From positions 822-64,821 of the forward strand of contig MSJI02000818.1 of NCBI GenBank assembly GCA_001931905.2: a stretch of 64,000 nt of DNA. Reading direction: 5' to 3'. The DNA is from Cladosporium sp. IMV 00045 (lineage: Eukaryota; Ascomycota; Dothideomycetes; Cladosporiales; Cladosporiaceae). Positions 41,493-53,546 of the stretch are shown one piece after another. The translations under genes and the position numbers were made by a program. The notes below the pieces were generated by a model. It was not told where the DNA came from, searched no databases, and worked only from the letters and a program-made list of their open reading frames with translations. Each line of letters starts with the position of its first letter. Positions within the stretch are counted from its first letter, which is position 1.

Positions 41493-44400
41493 ATGGGCGA
41501 CTCCGACGACTTCGACATCAACGCCGCGCTGAAAGCATACCTCGACGATCCGCAATCTGTTCCCACTCCCGAAGCCGATACAGCCTTGCTCGACTGTGAA
41601 AACGACCCAGACGCATTCACGCCAGGCTTGATCAACAGTGTTCTCAACCCTATCGCTGAAGCTATCGGCGAGAATCCGGAAGCTGTACTGCAGACCCAAG
41701 TGCTCGACAGCCTCCAATTTCTCCTCAAGTGCGCGCCAACCGCTCCCCCAGACCAGCTTCCCCAAAGAAACCACACTGATTGCGAGCTTTTCGCGCGCTC
41801 TAGACAGGCATCATTTATCCCAGCATCTTCCCTCGCGAAACTGATCGAGCTGGTACTTTCTGGTCTCGGCGCGGAGGCTGAAACCATACACCACGAAGAA
41901 CAAGATGGCGAAACAGAGACGGCACAACACAAGCAAATACTGGAAACCTTTGCTTTCCTCCTGCAGTGGTGCATTTCAGCCGCTGAGACTAAGAGCGCGG
42001 AAAAGCCGGCCTCAGCTGCTGCTGGACGCGGCAAGAAAGGACCGAAGAGCAAGACGGCACAAAAAGATGGCAGCTGGGATCCTTCAGTGCAGTTCCAGAT
42101 CGCGATGGAGACCATGGCTAAGGTCATGAAGCTGAAGCTTGCGAGAATATTTGTGACAACTAGTGAGAGGGACACTTTCATCGGCCTTTTCACTCGACCA
42201 GTCTATCTATTGCTTGAGAATGAGGCAAGGGTGAAGAACACTTCAGTACGCATGCACATTTTCAAGGTCCTCTGCGTGGCGGTCAAACACCATGGGCATG
42301 CATATGGCGCGCAAACCAGCGTCATGCAAAATCTCACCTACTTCGAACACCTGGCGGAGCCCATGGCTGAATTCCTTAACATTCTGGCCGAGCAATACGA
42401 CTATGCGCAACTGGCAGAAGAAGTGATGAAAGAGCTTTCCAACAAGGAGTTCGCTGCAAACGACACCAAAGGACCAAAATCAGTCTCTGCATTCATTGCC
42501 CGACTCAGCGAGCTTGCTCCTAGAGTCGTGCAGAAGCAAGTCACATATCTTGCCAAACTGCTCGAAAGCGAGAACTACACGCTTCGCTGTGCCATCATTG
42601 AAGTATGCGGTAACCTGATTGCCATGCTTAGCAAGGTGGAGGAAGGTGACCGCACGGAGAACCACAAGGGCCAAATCAACGCGTTTTTCGATGTTCTCGA
42701 GGAGCGCTTTCTGGACGTCAACCCTTACTGTCGATGCCGCGCCTTGCAAGTCTTCACCAAACTCTGTGATCTAGAGACGAAATATCCCAAGCGTCGACAA
42801 AGCGCCGCAGATCTGGCAACAAGGAGCTTGGAGGACAAGAGCAGCAATGTCAGGCGTAATGCGATGAAGCTTCTGAGCCGACTGGTGAGCACTCACCCTT
42901 TCGCGGTCATGCACGGCGGCTTGCTCAACTACACTGAATGGAGCCAACGTCTGGAGGCCTGCGAAGCTGAGCTGGATGCGATCAAGCCCCCAGCGGAGAC
43001 CGGACTGGGAGAGCAAGCCGAAGGGGAGAAGACCGTGGACGAGTCTCTGCTTGACGATGCCACCCAGATGCCAGCGGAGGAAAAGCCGCCAATGACTGAG
43101 GAGCAGCAGATGGCTGCCTTCCAGAAAGCACAAGAAGATGCAGCCACTGCTGAGGCACTTAGCAAGCTGCAGCTGACTCGCCGATACTACATCGAAGCCA
43201 TCAGATTCATTGAGACTTTGCATGAAGCCGGCCCTCACGTCAACCAGTTGCTCGCTTCGAAGAACAAGAGCGAAGTGATTGAAGCGATGGACTTCTTCGT
43301 CGTCGCTGATGCCTACAACATCGAGGCCGCCAAGTCCGGCATTCGCCGCATGCTTCGTCTGATTTGGACCAAGGGCAACTCCGACGAAGGCAAAGGTGTA
43401 CAAACACATTTGATCGAATGCTACAAGGGTCTCTTCTTCCATGCGCCTGGTAACTTCACAGCCAATGATGCTGCTAACTACGTCGCCCGCAACATGATCA
43501 GTTTGACGTTCGGTGCTTCGTCTGCAGAGCTGACAAGCTTGGAGCAACTGCTGGCCACGATGATGAAGGAAAAAGCTATCAACGCACTTGTCATCGACAA
43601 GCTGTGGCAGGTTTACGGTGTACAAAAAAAGGCGATTTCGAAGCAACAGCGACGTGGTGCTATCATCGTGCTTGGCATGCTAGCTCTCGCCGACCCAGAA
43701 ATTGTCGTTAAGGAGATGGAGACCTGCCTTCGCATCGGTCTTGGAATCATCGGCAAGAAGGATCTCGTGCTTGCTCGCTACACCTGCGTGGCTCTCATGC
43801 GTATGACCAACAACAAGCCCACGAAGGGAACCGAGACAAGACCGAGCATGAGGCTGCCTAATGATCACGCTGTCCTCATACGCTTGGCCGCTCTGATTGA
43901 CGTTGAAAGCGACAGCAAGGATTGGTACGGCCTTGCCGAGCAGGTTGTTGGCGCCATATATGCCCTCAGCAAACATCCCGACGTCCTATGCTCGGACATC
44001 ATTAGGCGCAAGACCAAGTTCGTCTTCACCTCGAAGCCGGCCGCACAAACCCCAGAAATTCAGCCAAAGCAAGAAGCTGATGATGGTGATATGGACGTTG
44101 ATGGCGACGTTGAGATGAGCGACATGCCCAGTCCTCCACCAGAGCCTGAACAAGTGGAGGTCAAGGAAGAAGCAGAGCCAGCTTCAGATGAGGGTGGCCA
44201 ATCTGCACTGCCTTTGTCACAACTCCTCTTTGTGGTCGGCCATGTTGCCCTCAAGCAGATCGTCCACCTCGAGTTGATCGAGCAAGACTTCAAACGCCGC
44301 AAGGCCGAAAAGGAAAAGGCAGGCGCAAACGCTTCGACTCTGGAAAAACCAAGCGGAAAGAAGGGCCAAAAGCCCGAGCCCGAGGAAAAAGACGAGATGG

Positions 44401-45277
44401 ACCTCATTGGAGGCACAACGGAAGACGACTTCACAGATGCGATCGCACATATCCGTGAGCGTGAGCTGTTGTACGGCCAAACGTCGCTGCTAACCAACTT
44501 CGGCCCTCTCGCAAAGGAAATCTGCAGCAACAACACCTCCTACCCCAACTCAGAACTGCAAGCCCAAGCAGCTCTCTGCATGGCGAAACTCATGTGCGTC
44601 AGCTCGGAATACTGCGAGTCCAACCTCGGCCTCCTGATCACCATCATGGAGCGCTCACCCTACGCCAACACACGCAGCAACCTCGTCGTCGCCCTCGGCG
44701 ACATGGCCGTGTGCTTCAACCACCTGATCGACGAGAACACCGATTTCCTGTACACGCGCCTGAGCGACCAGAGCTTGCAAGTCAAGCGCACGTGTCTGAT
44801 GACTCTGACCTTCCTGATCCTCGCCGGCCAGGTCAAGGTCAAGGGCCAGCTGGGCGAGATGGCCAAGTGTGTTGAAGACGACGACGACAAGATTCGCGAG
44901 ATGAGCCGTATGTTCTTTGCTGAGCTCGCGGGTAAGGATAATGCGGTTTATAACCACTTCGTCGATATGTTCAGTTTGCTGTCCTCGGATGAGGGGCTGG
45001 ATGAGGATCGTTTCAAGCGCATTATTAAGTTCCTGGCGTCTTTTATCGAGAAGGTAAGCGTATCCCGCTCATTCAATCGTGAGATACAACTAACAATATC
45101 AAACAGGACAAGCACGCCAAACAACTCGCAAGTAAGCTCGCGCCGAGATTGGCCAGGGCAGAGAGCGAGAGGCAGTGGAACGATGTTGCGTATGCTCTTG
45201 GACTGCTACCGCACAAGAACGAGGAGATCACGAAGATGGTCGGCGAGGGCTGCAAGGTCGTCGAGGCTGCTGCTTGA
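41493..45277 (+). CDS. cnd1: Condensin complex subunit 1 (Cnd1/Ycs4)
   Basis: Two exons, 41493-45053 and 45107-45277, with a 53-nt intron (GTAAGC ... CTAAC ... AACAG) at phase 0. The join gives ASFIEK-DKHAKQLASKLAPRL, and the product is 1243 residues. The frame is open from 41466 but the first ATG is at 41493 (MGDSDDFDINAALK). Reading through the intron would wrongly give a 1300-residue protein with a scrambled tail. HEAT-like helical repeats run through the protein, with the condensin signature regions NPYCRCRALQVFTKLCD and SSNVRRNAMKLLSRLVSTHP and, towards the C-terminus, the HEAT repeat RSNLVVALGDMAVCFNHLID. An acidic linker (GDMDVDGDVEMSD) precedes the last third. Condensin I/II-type complexes compact chromosomes in mitosis. 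Confidence 0.95.
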
Positions 45278-45603
45278 TTGTTCTTGTGTATGGTCTTTCC
45301 GTCAGTCGGCGTTCTGTCTTTGCGGCCGGGACTGGGTTTTCTGGGTTGGGATTTTGTCGATACCCGGATTATTTCGTATTTCATCATGTTCTCTCTCGAT
45401 TCACATTATTCTCTCACTCTCATGATACATTTGGCGAAAATATCTTGTCTAGGTTCATCGGTTCATTGCCGACTCGAATTGCTTTTCTTGGCCTTCAACA
45501 GATGATGTCGACAATCGCGCAAGCGGGGTCTGAGTTGCCAGTACAACCAGCGACTATGCATAAATATACATGAGCATTGATACCACTGACGGCCCCTCCA
45601 GAT
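45278..45603. other. Spacer between cnd1 and the phosphodiesterase gene
   Basis: About 325 bp, T-rich with TTCTC words after the cnd1 stop, holding the 3' UTR of one gene and the promoter of the next. No additional gene is seen. Confidence 0.45.
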
Positions 45604-46569
45604 ATGCTGATCAGCTTTCTCACGTATTCTATCATATTTGGTCTAAGCATTGGGGCGGTCTCTCAGTCAATCTCTTCGTCCGAGTTTAGCCCCAAACCTC
45701 CAGGTACCCGCCACCCAATCCCCTCCCTTAGACACCATCGCTACTCCGAACAAACCTTCATCGGAACCCACAATGCAGCCACCATCCGCACCAAAGAAAA
45801 CAACTGGTCCCTCTCCGGAAACCAATACTTCAACATCTCAACACAACTCGCCTCCGGCGTCCGCCTCCTCCAAGCTCAAGGCCACCTGGACCCCAACGAC
45901 CCCGACTCAATCCGACTATGCCATTTCAACTGCGCCCTGATGGACGGTGGTAGCCTCCAATCCCACCTCGAAACCATCAAATCCTTCCTCGACCATGAAC
46001 GCGAAGAAGTCCTAACTCTCCTCTTCGTCAACACCGGCATTCCCCTACAAATCTGGACGCAAGCCTTCTTCAACTCCGGTCTAGACATCCTCTCCTACAC
46101 CCCACCCGCCTCCAAAAGACACGGAAACATGCACATCGCGGACTGGCCCACGATAAACGGAATGATCACCACCAACAAGCGGCTCGTAACCTTCCTCTCC
46201 TCCGGCGCCGACGAAGAACTCGCCCCCTTCCTCCTCCCCGAATTCGACTACCTCTTCGAAACCGACTTCGGCATCGAGAATCCTAGCCAGTACGCGTGCG
46301 CGCCTGCACGACCTCGCTACCCTGGCGGTCTCGTGCCCGATCGGCTCTCGTTGGTGAACCATTTCTTGTACGCGAAGTTTCTAGGGTTCCGATTCCCGAA
46401 TGCTTCTTTCGCTGCGACTACGAACTCTGCTGGGTTTCGCGTGGGGGAGTTGGGGGAGCATGCTGTTAGGTGTAGGGGAGCGTATGGGAGGAGGCCGAAC
46501 TTTTTGTTGGTCGATTTTTGGAATGAGGGTGATGTTTTTGAGGTGGAGGTGGGGTTAAATGGGTATTGA
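45604..46569 (+). CDS. Secreted PLC-like phosphodiesterase (TIM-barrel family)
   Basis: A single-exon gene of 321 residues. The frame is open from 45577, but the first ATG is at 45604 and opens a signal peptide (MLISFLTYSIIFGLSIGAVS). After the signal, FIGTHNAATIR carries the catalytic-type histidine of PI-PLC X-like barrels. ASGVRLLQAQGH marks strand 2, and LCHFNCALMDGGSLQSHLE then FLDHEREEVLTLLFVN are typical of the fungal secreted subgroup. NFLLVDFWNEGDV near the end is the last barrel strand. The second histidine pair and calcium site of classical phospholipase C are not obvious, so the substrate (phosphoinositide, GPI or other phosphodiester) is open. Nine or more asparagines and a signal peptide fit secretion. 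It is encoded downstream of cnd1 but probably transcribed separately. Confidence 0.85.
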   Translation: MLISFLTYSIIFGLSIGAVSQSISSSEFSPKPPGTRHPIPSLRHHRYSEQTFIGTHNAATIRTKENNWSLSGNQYFNISTQLASGVRLLQAQGHLDPNDPDSIRLCHFNCALMDGGSLQSHLETIKSFLDHEREEVLTLLFVNTGIPLQIWTQAFFNSGLDILSYTPPASKRHGNMHIADWPTINGMITTNKRLVTFLSSGADEELAPFLLPEFDYLFETDFGIENPSQYACAPARPRYPGGLVPDRLSLVNHFLYAKFLGFRFPNASFAATTNSAGFRVGELGEHAVRCRGAYGRRPNFLLVDFWNEGDVFEVEVGLNGY

Positions 46570-48546
46570 TTGTATTGATCACATTGGAGATATTGGAGAC
46601 ATTGATGGAGATTCTCGCTTGGGTGAGGGTACTAATAGGACGCCGTGATTCTCAATACTGATTTGACGATTGCCATTGACCTGACACGCGGGCTTGATTT
46701 TTCATGTGAATGATAAGCTGTGAATAGCTCTATGCTCGATGATCCCTCGGTTCGGAACGCGTTCTGGGATACTCAGATCTATTCCTGGATGTACTCTCAT
46801 CGAACGTATCGAATATGACAAAAGCACGTACACTCGACAGTCGTCAGACGACACTACCGAGCACAATCGTTTTGAACAGAAACCACTTCCCTCACTTCTT
46901 CCAACTTCTCCAACACAACGCATCCAACAAGGAGTTCGACCCGCAACACTGTTAGGCGGATAATCGGGTGAAGAGCTCCAAGCCACCTCGCCAGCTCAAG
47001 ATAGTACGTCACGCTTTAGCCCTTGTCAGCAACTACTGCACTCGATGCAGCACTGCAAGTCTCACAAGTTTCCTAACAACTTTAGGCTCGCTCGGCTCTT
47101 CCAAACTAGTCGTTGGTCGAGTCAGGACGGCATGGACGGCTGGGACGGATAGCTCTGAGCCGTGACGGCAGCCCCGCGTTACCTATGTAGGTACGAACCT
47201 ATAGCTTCTAGTTGGAAAGATCGAGCTGGTATCGTGATCTCCTGAACGGCAGTTCTTCTCGCAGAAGAACAGCGAGTACTTGTTGTTGGAATCGAAGAGG
47301 GGCTGTGATCCATCGCTTCAGAAAGCAAACGGCGACGCGCCGAGAAGTTGACATGTGCGTAAGCGACATGAGTGCAACCCCACGAGGGACATGGATCAAG
47401 ACCAATTGTGCAGTGAAGTGGAACAATAATGAGCTACGGTATCAGATTCTCGAGCCAAGGCATGTTGAAGGATCGCGGTGGAAAGAAGAAACTCCGTGAG
47501 CCGTTGAAGGCAGCCACGGGGCGAGGTTCCCCGCAAAAAGGGCCTGCAAGCGCTGCGGGGAAAATGTTTGGAGATGTCCCAGCTTAGCACACCTAACAAC
47601 TAGACGTCCTCTCGTTTTTTCTTGAGCAATCATGAATCGAATGTGATCCTTAGGGTCTGCTCCAATCGCCAAGGGTCTACCCTCACCTCCATGTGGAGTA
47701 CAGTGGCAGATGCGGAGAATCTGACGACGTACAGCGCCACACGCTTGGCCGTCTCGCTGTTGCTTCCGAGGAAGTCACGATCCTTGATAGACGTTGCAAC
47801 TAGTTCCACGTTCCTATCACTAGCCAACTACAAGATTTATGGATACCATGCATTGGCTCGCTGTCAAAGTTGTTCGGCAAGCGTTCCGTGAGAGCCGCAA
47901 CGTTCGTCCTCTGGCAAAAGACATTCGGCTTCCTGGCCTCACTTCAATGCTGTGTCGCTGTGCCGTTAAACCCCTCAAGATCGCAGCAAGGACATACGCA
48001 TCGTCCTGCAGCAAAGCATGGCCTCGCCTCATGATCCTTGCACTTGCAGTAGAATGCCAGTGGCTAGCAGATGATATTCGGAGGGGCGTTGCTATGAGCT
48101 TCTCCGCAGCTTACAAGGACCCCGAGACCGAGGATTGTTCTCACTGGACGCCATTGCATCGGATCCTGGCGCGTATGTCTACCCTAGACACTTCAGTCGA
48201 AGCCCTGATGCCTCAGACTTCGACCATGGCGTGGCAACTGGATCGTCCGGTTCGTTAGCCTTGCTTATTGCCGCTGGGAGTGGAGATGCTACTCCTCGAT
48301 GGGATGAAGAACAGCGGGGAAAGCTATTGCTGGAGTTGAAGCTGGCCATATTGGGGATCGTAAACTGATATGCATCTCCAGACCAATTCATGGCGACTTT
48401 CCAAAGTTCCTTGTCACCGAGCATCGGATTGAGCGGGGAGTCGTTCAAATACCTTGTCCAGTCGTCCCTTGTGACTTTTTCTCTTCTGCTCAACTTTCAG
48501 GAGTTCTCTCGTTATCAAGAATTCACATCCAGTCAACGCTATCAAG
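46570..48546. other. Gene-poor region upstream of the alcohol oxidase
   Basis: About 2 kb. The longest frame (47839-48258, 139 codons, plus strand) starts at an ATG and has one helix-like stretch (RLMILALAVECQWLADDIRR), but it resembles no family I know and its codon use is not distinctive. The last 150 bp hold the alcohol oxidase promoter and a C/T-rich leader. A short palindrome-like ACCTATGTAGGTA occurs near 47180. Confidence 0.35.
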
Positions 48547-50863
48547 ATGACAATCCCAGACGAGGTCGACATCATCGTCGTTGGAGGAGGATCATGTGGT
48601 TGCGTCGTCGCTGGCCGTCTGGCCAACCTTGACCACAACCTCCAGGTCATGCTCATTGAAGCCGGGGAGAGCAATTTGAACGTTCGTATGCCCGATACGT
48701 CCTGGTATGAAGCTTCATCTAACGTAAATCCAGAACCCATGGGTCTACCGCCCCGGTATTTACCCCAGGAACATGAAGTTGGACAGCAAGACTGCGTCCT
48801 TCTACTACTCCAGGCCTTCTGAATGGCTCGGTGGTCGACGTGCTGTTGTTCCTTGTGCCCACATTCTCGGCGGTGGCTCCAGTATCAACTTCATGATGTA
48901 CACCCGCGCATCGGCTTCGGACTACGATGACTTCCAGGCTAAGGGCTGGACGACCAAGGAGTTGATTCCTCTCATGAAGAAGCACGAGACATACCAGCGT
49001 GCCAGCAACAACCGCGACATTCACGGCTTCGATGGTCCTATCAAGGTCAGCTTCGGCAACTACACCTACCCGATCATGCAGGATTTCCTCCGTGCGGCCG
49101 AATCCCAGGACATCCCCGTCACCGACGATCTCCAGGACTTGGTCACTGGCCACGGTGCCGAGCACTGGCTCAAGTGGATCAACCGGTATGGCTCAACGTA
49201 CGCTGCTCAGAGCTCAGAGCGAAGCTAACAGACATCACAGTGACACTGGACGCCGTTCCGACTCCGCTCACGCATACATCCACAGCACACGTGCTCACCA
49301 CCAGAACCTGCACCTTGTTTGCAACACCAAGTGCGAGAAGGTCATTCTTGAGGGCGACCGAGCCGTTGGTGTGAAGGTCTGCCCGACCAAGCCTCTGTCT
49401 CCCGGTCAGCAGCAATCGAAGATCTACAAAGCCCGCAAGCAGATCATCGTCTCCGGCGGTACTCTGAGTTCACCACTCATTCTCCAGCGCTCTGGTATCG
49501 GCAACCCGGAGAAGCTGCGCAAGGCTGGAGTCAAGCCTCTTATCGACCTTCCTGGTGTTGGTCTGAACTTCCAGGACCACTACCTGACCTTTGCCACTTA
49601 CCGGGCCAAGCCTCATGTTGAGAGCTTCGACGACTTCGTCCGTGGCGACAAAGAGACCCAGGAGAAGGTCTACAACCAGTGGAACATCAACGGTACCGGC
49701 CCTCTTGCAACCAACGGCATCGAGGCTGGTGTCAAGATCCGCCCAACCGAGGATGAGCTCAGGCAAATGGACAGGTGGCCCTGCCCCGAGTTCCGCTCCG
49801 GATGGGAGTCATACTTCAAGGACAAGCCTGACAAGCCTGTCATGCACTACTCCGTCATCGCTGGTTGGTTCGGTGACCACATGCTCATGCCTCCAGGCAA
49901 GGTAAGCACTCAAGTAACTACTAGTCGATGGCGGCAATGGGCGCTAACGTTTATTAGTTCTTCACCATGTTCCACTTCCTTGAGTACCCATTCAGCCGTG
50001 GAAGCACCTTCATCACCAGCCCGTCGTGCTACGACACCCCTGACTTCGATGCCGGTTTCATGAACGACAAGAGGGACATGGCACCTATGGGTAAGTCGAA
50101 GGCAACCTATCGTAAAAGTCAGCGAGCTAATCAGCCACAGTTTGGGGATACATCAAGTCTCGTGAGACCGCGAGGAGAATGGACGCATACGCCGGTGAGG
50201 TCACCGGCATGCACCCATTCTACGCCTACGACAGCCCAGCTCGTGCGAAGGACATGGATCTTGCCACAACCAACGCTTACGCCGGACCCGACCACATCAC
50301 GGCTGGCATCCAGCACGGCTCATGGTCCATGCCCGTCGAGGCTGGAAAGGCACCTGAGCCCAACATGCTCAACAGCAACCAGCAAGCCGTTCGCGAGGAC
50401 CTTCAGTACAGCAACGAAGACATTGCCCACGTCGAAGAGTGGACCAAGGTAAGATCTCTCCCCGCATCCTGCAGATGGTCCAGCTAACATCCTGATAGCG
50501 CCACGTCGAAACCACCTGGCACTCTCTCGGCACCTGCTCCATGGCTCCCAAGGAGGGCAACAGCATCGTCAAGCACGGTGTCTTGGACGAGCGCCTCAAC
50601 GTGCACGGCGTCAAGGGCCTGAAGGTCGCCGATTTGTCGATCTGCCCGGACAACGTCGGCTGCAACACCTACAGCACTGCCCTGCTGATCGGTGAGAAGT
50701 GCGCCGTCTTGACCGCTGAGGACCTGGGCTACAGTGGCCGCGCTCTGGATATGAGGGTGCCGGAATACCACGCTCCGAGGTAAGTTTCCAGATCCCGTGA
50801 TGATAGATCAAAGGAGAGTTGCTGACATCGTATAGGGAGGTCACTGGCCTGTCTCGTCTGTAA
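48547..50863 (+). CDS. aox1: Peroxisomal alcohol (methanol) oxidase, GMC oxidoreductase
   Basis: Seven exons: 48547-48681, 48734-49185, 49241-49901, 49958-50090, 50141-50448, 50499-50779 and 50836-50863. Introns are 50-56 nt, several with GCTAAC branch sites. All joins keep frame, giving 665 residues, the usual alcohol oxidase length. The FAD-binding loop is VDIIVVGGGSCGCVVAGRLA. The conserved NNPWVYRPGIYPRNM is formed across splice 1, then HILGGGSSINFMMYTR and RDIHGFDGPIKVSFGNYTYP. The catalytic His/Asn pair is in TTWHSLGTCSM and DNVGCNTYSTA. The last exon encodes only nine residues ending in SRL, a PTS1 peroxisomal signal. The enzyme oxidises methanol and short alcohols to aldehydes with H2O2 release in peroxisomes. 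In plant-associated fungi the methanol may come from pectin (inference). Confidence 0.95.
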
Positions 50864-51521
50864 GCGAAGGCATAATGGTAGGATGGGAGGCTGTATGCAG
50901 AATGTCCAACACGAAAGTTACGGTGGTCCGGTAGTTAATGACACGTATTTGACGGCAATGAATATGTTCTCTCATATGTCGCTGCTTTTGAGCCCATCCA
51001 GCTGTGCATGAAGTGAGATCGATGACGGTGAGAGAATGTTGTGAGGCTGATGGGAGTCGAGATGACAGAAGCCCCTTGGCATCGTCGACCAATGAGCATT
51101 CAGCGGATAGCCTCCGGCGCTAAGGTTTTGCCAGAAAAACTGTCACGCGTTGCATCGCCATTGCATTCCAGACGCCTTATAATTTTGTTCAACAACCGGG
51201 TTATCGCGAGCCACACACTGTAAAAGGAAAAGTGATAGAGGGACAATTGGATCTGTTGACCTACCCTGAAGCACTTTTACTATGGTCCAATACACTTAAG
51301 CGACTGCCCGAACCGTTCGCTTTGATTGCTGTCAACGATCATTGATGATCGACTACAAAGGTCCTGCAATTCAAGAATGGAAACGATTTCACATGGAACG
51401 AATAAAATAACGAGAACAAAATGCTTCGACCAGCCGGCCGATCCACTTTAGACTTCGAGAAATCTCATCAATCAATGACAACGAGAAACGGCAGAGAGAG
51501 CGTTCGCTTCCATGGCCACAC
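50864..51521. other. Convergent spacer between alcohol oxidase and transporter pseudogene
   Basis: About 660 bp of 3' flanking sequence for both units. It is AT-richer than the coding regions from about 51180 to 51420. No gene is recognised. Confidence 0.45.
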
Positions 51522-53546
51522 TTAGTGCGCGCTTTCTCCCCTCTCAATGTCGGCAACCTCCTCTGGCAAGTGTTTCTCAGTCATGCCCATCTGCGATGCG
51601 AAGGTAGTCGTTGGCTTCCAAGCTGCTGAGGTCCTCGGTGTAGTCTCTTCAAGCATCTTATCGACTTGCTCAAGTGTGAGGCCCTTAGTCTCAGGCACCA
51701 AGAGGTAAGCGTATACGCAGGCGATGCTGCACAGACCGCCCCTGTCATGTTGTCAGATGAAAAGCCAAACAGCCCCATAGAAACTGGGATTCCATACCAA
51801 ATGAAGAACACCTTCGGACCTAGATTGCCGTACTACTCGCCAACAAAGTAGGGCGAAATGACCGCAAGAATGCAGTTCCACAGCCAGTTCGATGCTGTCG
51901 ATAGACCAACGCCACGTGAGCGGATGGGCAGAGGAAAGTTTCGCCGATGACAATCCATGCGGCTGGGCCCCAAGTACTACAAGGTGGTCAGCCAGGAACC
52001 AGTCACTCGTTCAAAGAGCCACTCACGAAGCGAAGAACGCAATCGAGACGCAAATAAGCGCAATCTCGGCTTTGGTAGCTGCTTGGTTGTCTGTCGAGAC
52101 GACAGAGCCAATAATGGCCGTGATGAATTGACAGGAAAGCATGCCCATGGCACCACAAATCAGCAGAGGTCGACGACCGAATCTCTCAACCGTCCAGAAC
52201 GAGATTGGCGTCGAAAGTACCTTGACAAGGGTTGTGATCAGGGAGATCAGGAATGGGTCGTCGATGGTTCCCTGCACGAATGTAAAAGCAGCAATTGCAT
52301 ACTAGAACGTCAATACCTACCAGCTGTGTGAAGAATCGAGCTCCAAAATAAAAATGAGTTCACTCCAGTCCTGTCGAACAATCAGCGTCTGAGACGATAC
52401 GCAGGTAAACCTGGGTTACTCACCATTGTTGCATCATCTGGAGAGAGGTCCCGAGAATCGTGCGCCGAAGATTCGATGAACCGACCCACAGGGATCCTTT
52501 GAAGCAATTCGCCCATGAAGAAATATAACTACCCTGGGGAACGACCTGAAGTTCATACCCATGATTGGCGATGATCTCCGTCAGCTCTTGCTGGACTATA
52601 GTAAGTCAACACCGCCAGAAATCACAGCAGAACCAGACCAAAGCATACCGTATTCAGAATCCGAAGATTGACCACGAACACTGGCCAAAGCTGCCGTGGC
52701 TTTTCGATCTTACCACGCTTGACGAAGTAACGAGGAGACTCAGGCAGGAAACTAAACCGTCAGTAAAGCTCCAGCCCAAAGCGACGAGATACTCACAGAA
52801 TACCACCGCCCAAAATCAACGCCCACAGCCATTGGATCGCCATAGGAATACGATAGCTACCGCTATCCATTCGTGACTGCGTCGCATAATTGACGCAATT
52901 AGCGAGGAGGATACAGATCGTGATGCAAAACTGATAACCAGCAACCAAAGCGCCGCGAACTTTGCGAGGTGCGATTTCAGACATGTACAAGATGACGATG
53001 GCAGACTCAAAGCCAACACCCAGACCAGCAATGAATCTCCCACCAGTGAGAAGACCAACGCTTGAGGAAGCCACTTGCAAGACGACACCCACAGAGATCA
53101 CCACGCAGGCGGTGACGATGGTCCACTTTCTGCCGATGAAGTCTGCAACATCTCCTGCAATGATGGCACCAAACAAGGTTCCGGCTGACAGGATCGAGGT
53201 GATTAGGGAGGTATCAGGCGTTGAAAGGACGAATTCCGTCGTTGGGGTCTCTGGTGGATCTATGACTGGTTCAGAACACATCGTGAAACTGATGATATCT
53301 GCCGCACGTACACGGCAAACCGGTAAAAGTGTGAATGAAATACGACATTCCCAACACAGAATTAATGTAGCCGATATCATACTAGACCTCGCTGTCAGTC
53401 GTCGAATCCATCATTCCATCTCCAACACCACTTACGCCAAAGAAGATACCACCAAAAGAAGCAAAAGCGCACATCAAGTAAGCCTTGAATGTCACCGGCG
53501 CCTCTACTCTGGCGACATCCGCCGTTGCTGCGAGGTTGGGAGCCAT
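51522..53546 (-). pseudogene. Broken MFS sugar/quinate-type transporter
   Basis: Nine exons are traceable on the minus strand: 53546-53436, 53381-53321, 53265-52797, 52751-52649, 52595-52424, 52370-52321, 52271-52027, 51976-51798 and 51741-51522. All have good splice sites. The family frame shows MFS features: DVADFIGRKWTI, GGRFIAGLGVGFESAIVILY, PESPRYFVKRG, ERFGRRPLLICG and VPETKGLTLEQVDKML. Four lesions break it. One base is lost in exon 4 near 52699 (between RGKIEK and the expected continuation). Two bases are lost in exon 6 near 52345-52360. One base is lost in exon 8 near 51931-51936 (GETF then shifted). A TAG at 51833-51835 lies in the family frame. The full-length start, stop and splice sites survive, so decay looks recent. 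Homopolymer sequencing errors could explain the indels but not easily the stop. Confidence 0.85.

Noticed and set aside
40937..42193. A 418-codon frame crossing the cdc7/cnd1 promoter
   Set aside because: It is antisense to cnd1 and overlaps the start of cdc7. It has no domain, whereas both real genes are well conserved.
45054..45425. Extension of cnd1 to 1319 residues
   Set aside because: It reads through a good 53-nt intron and loses the conserved C-terminus that splicing restores.
47839..48258. A 139-codon frame upstream of alcohol oxidase
   Set aside because: It has an ATG and one helix-like stretch but no recognisable family, no splice context and unremarkable codon use, so I did not call a gene.
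52681..52710. A mini-intron in exon 4 of the sugar transporter that might remove the frameshift
   Set aside because: The only GT..AG pair that could fit would be about 23 nt, shorter than any plausible fungal intron. A one-base deletion explains the data better.
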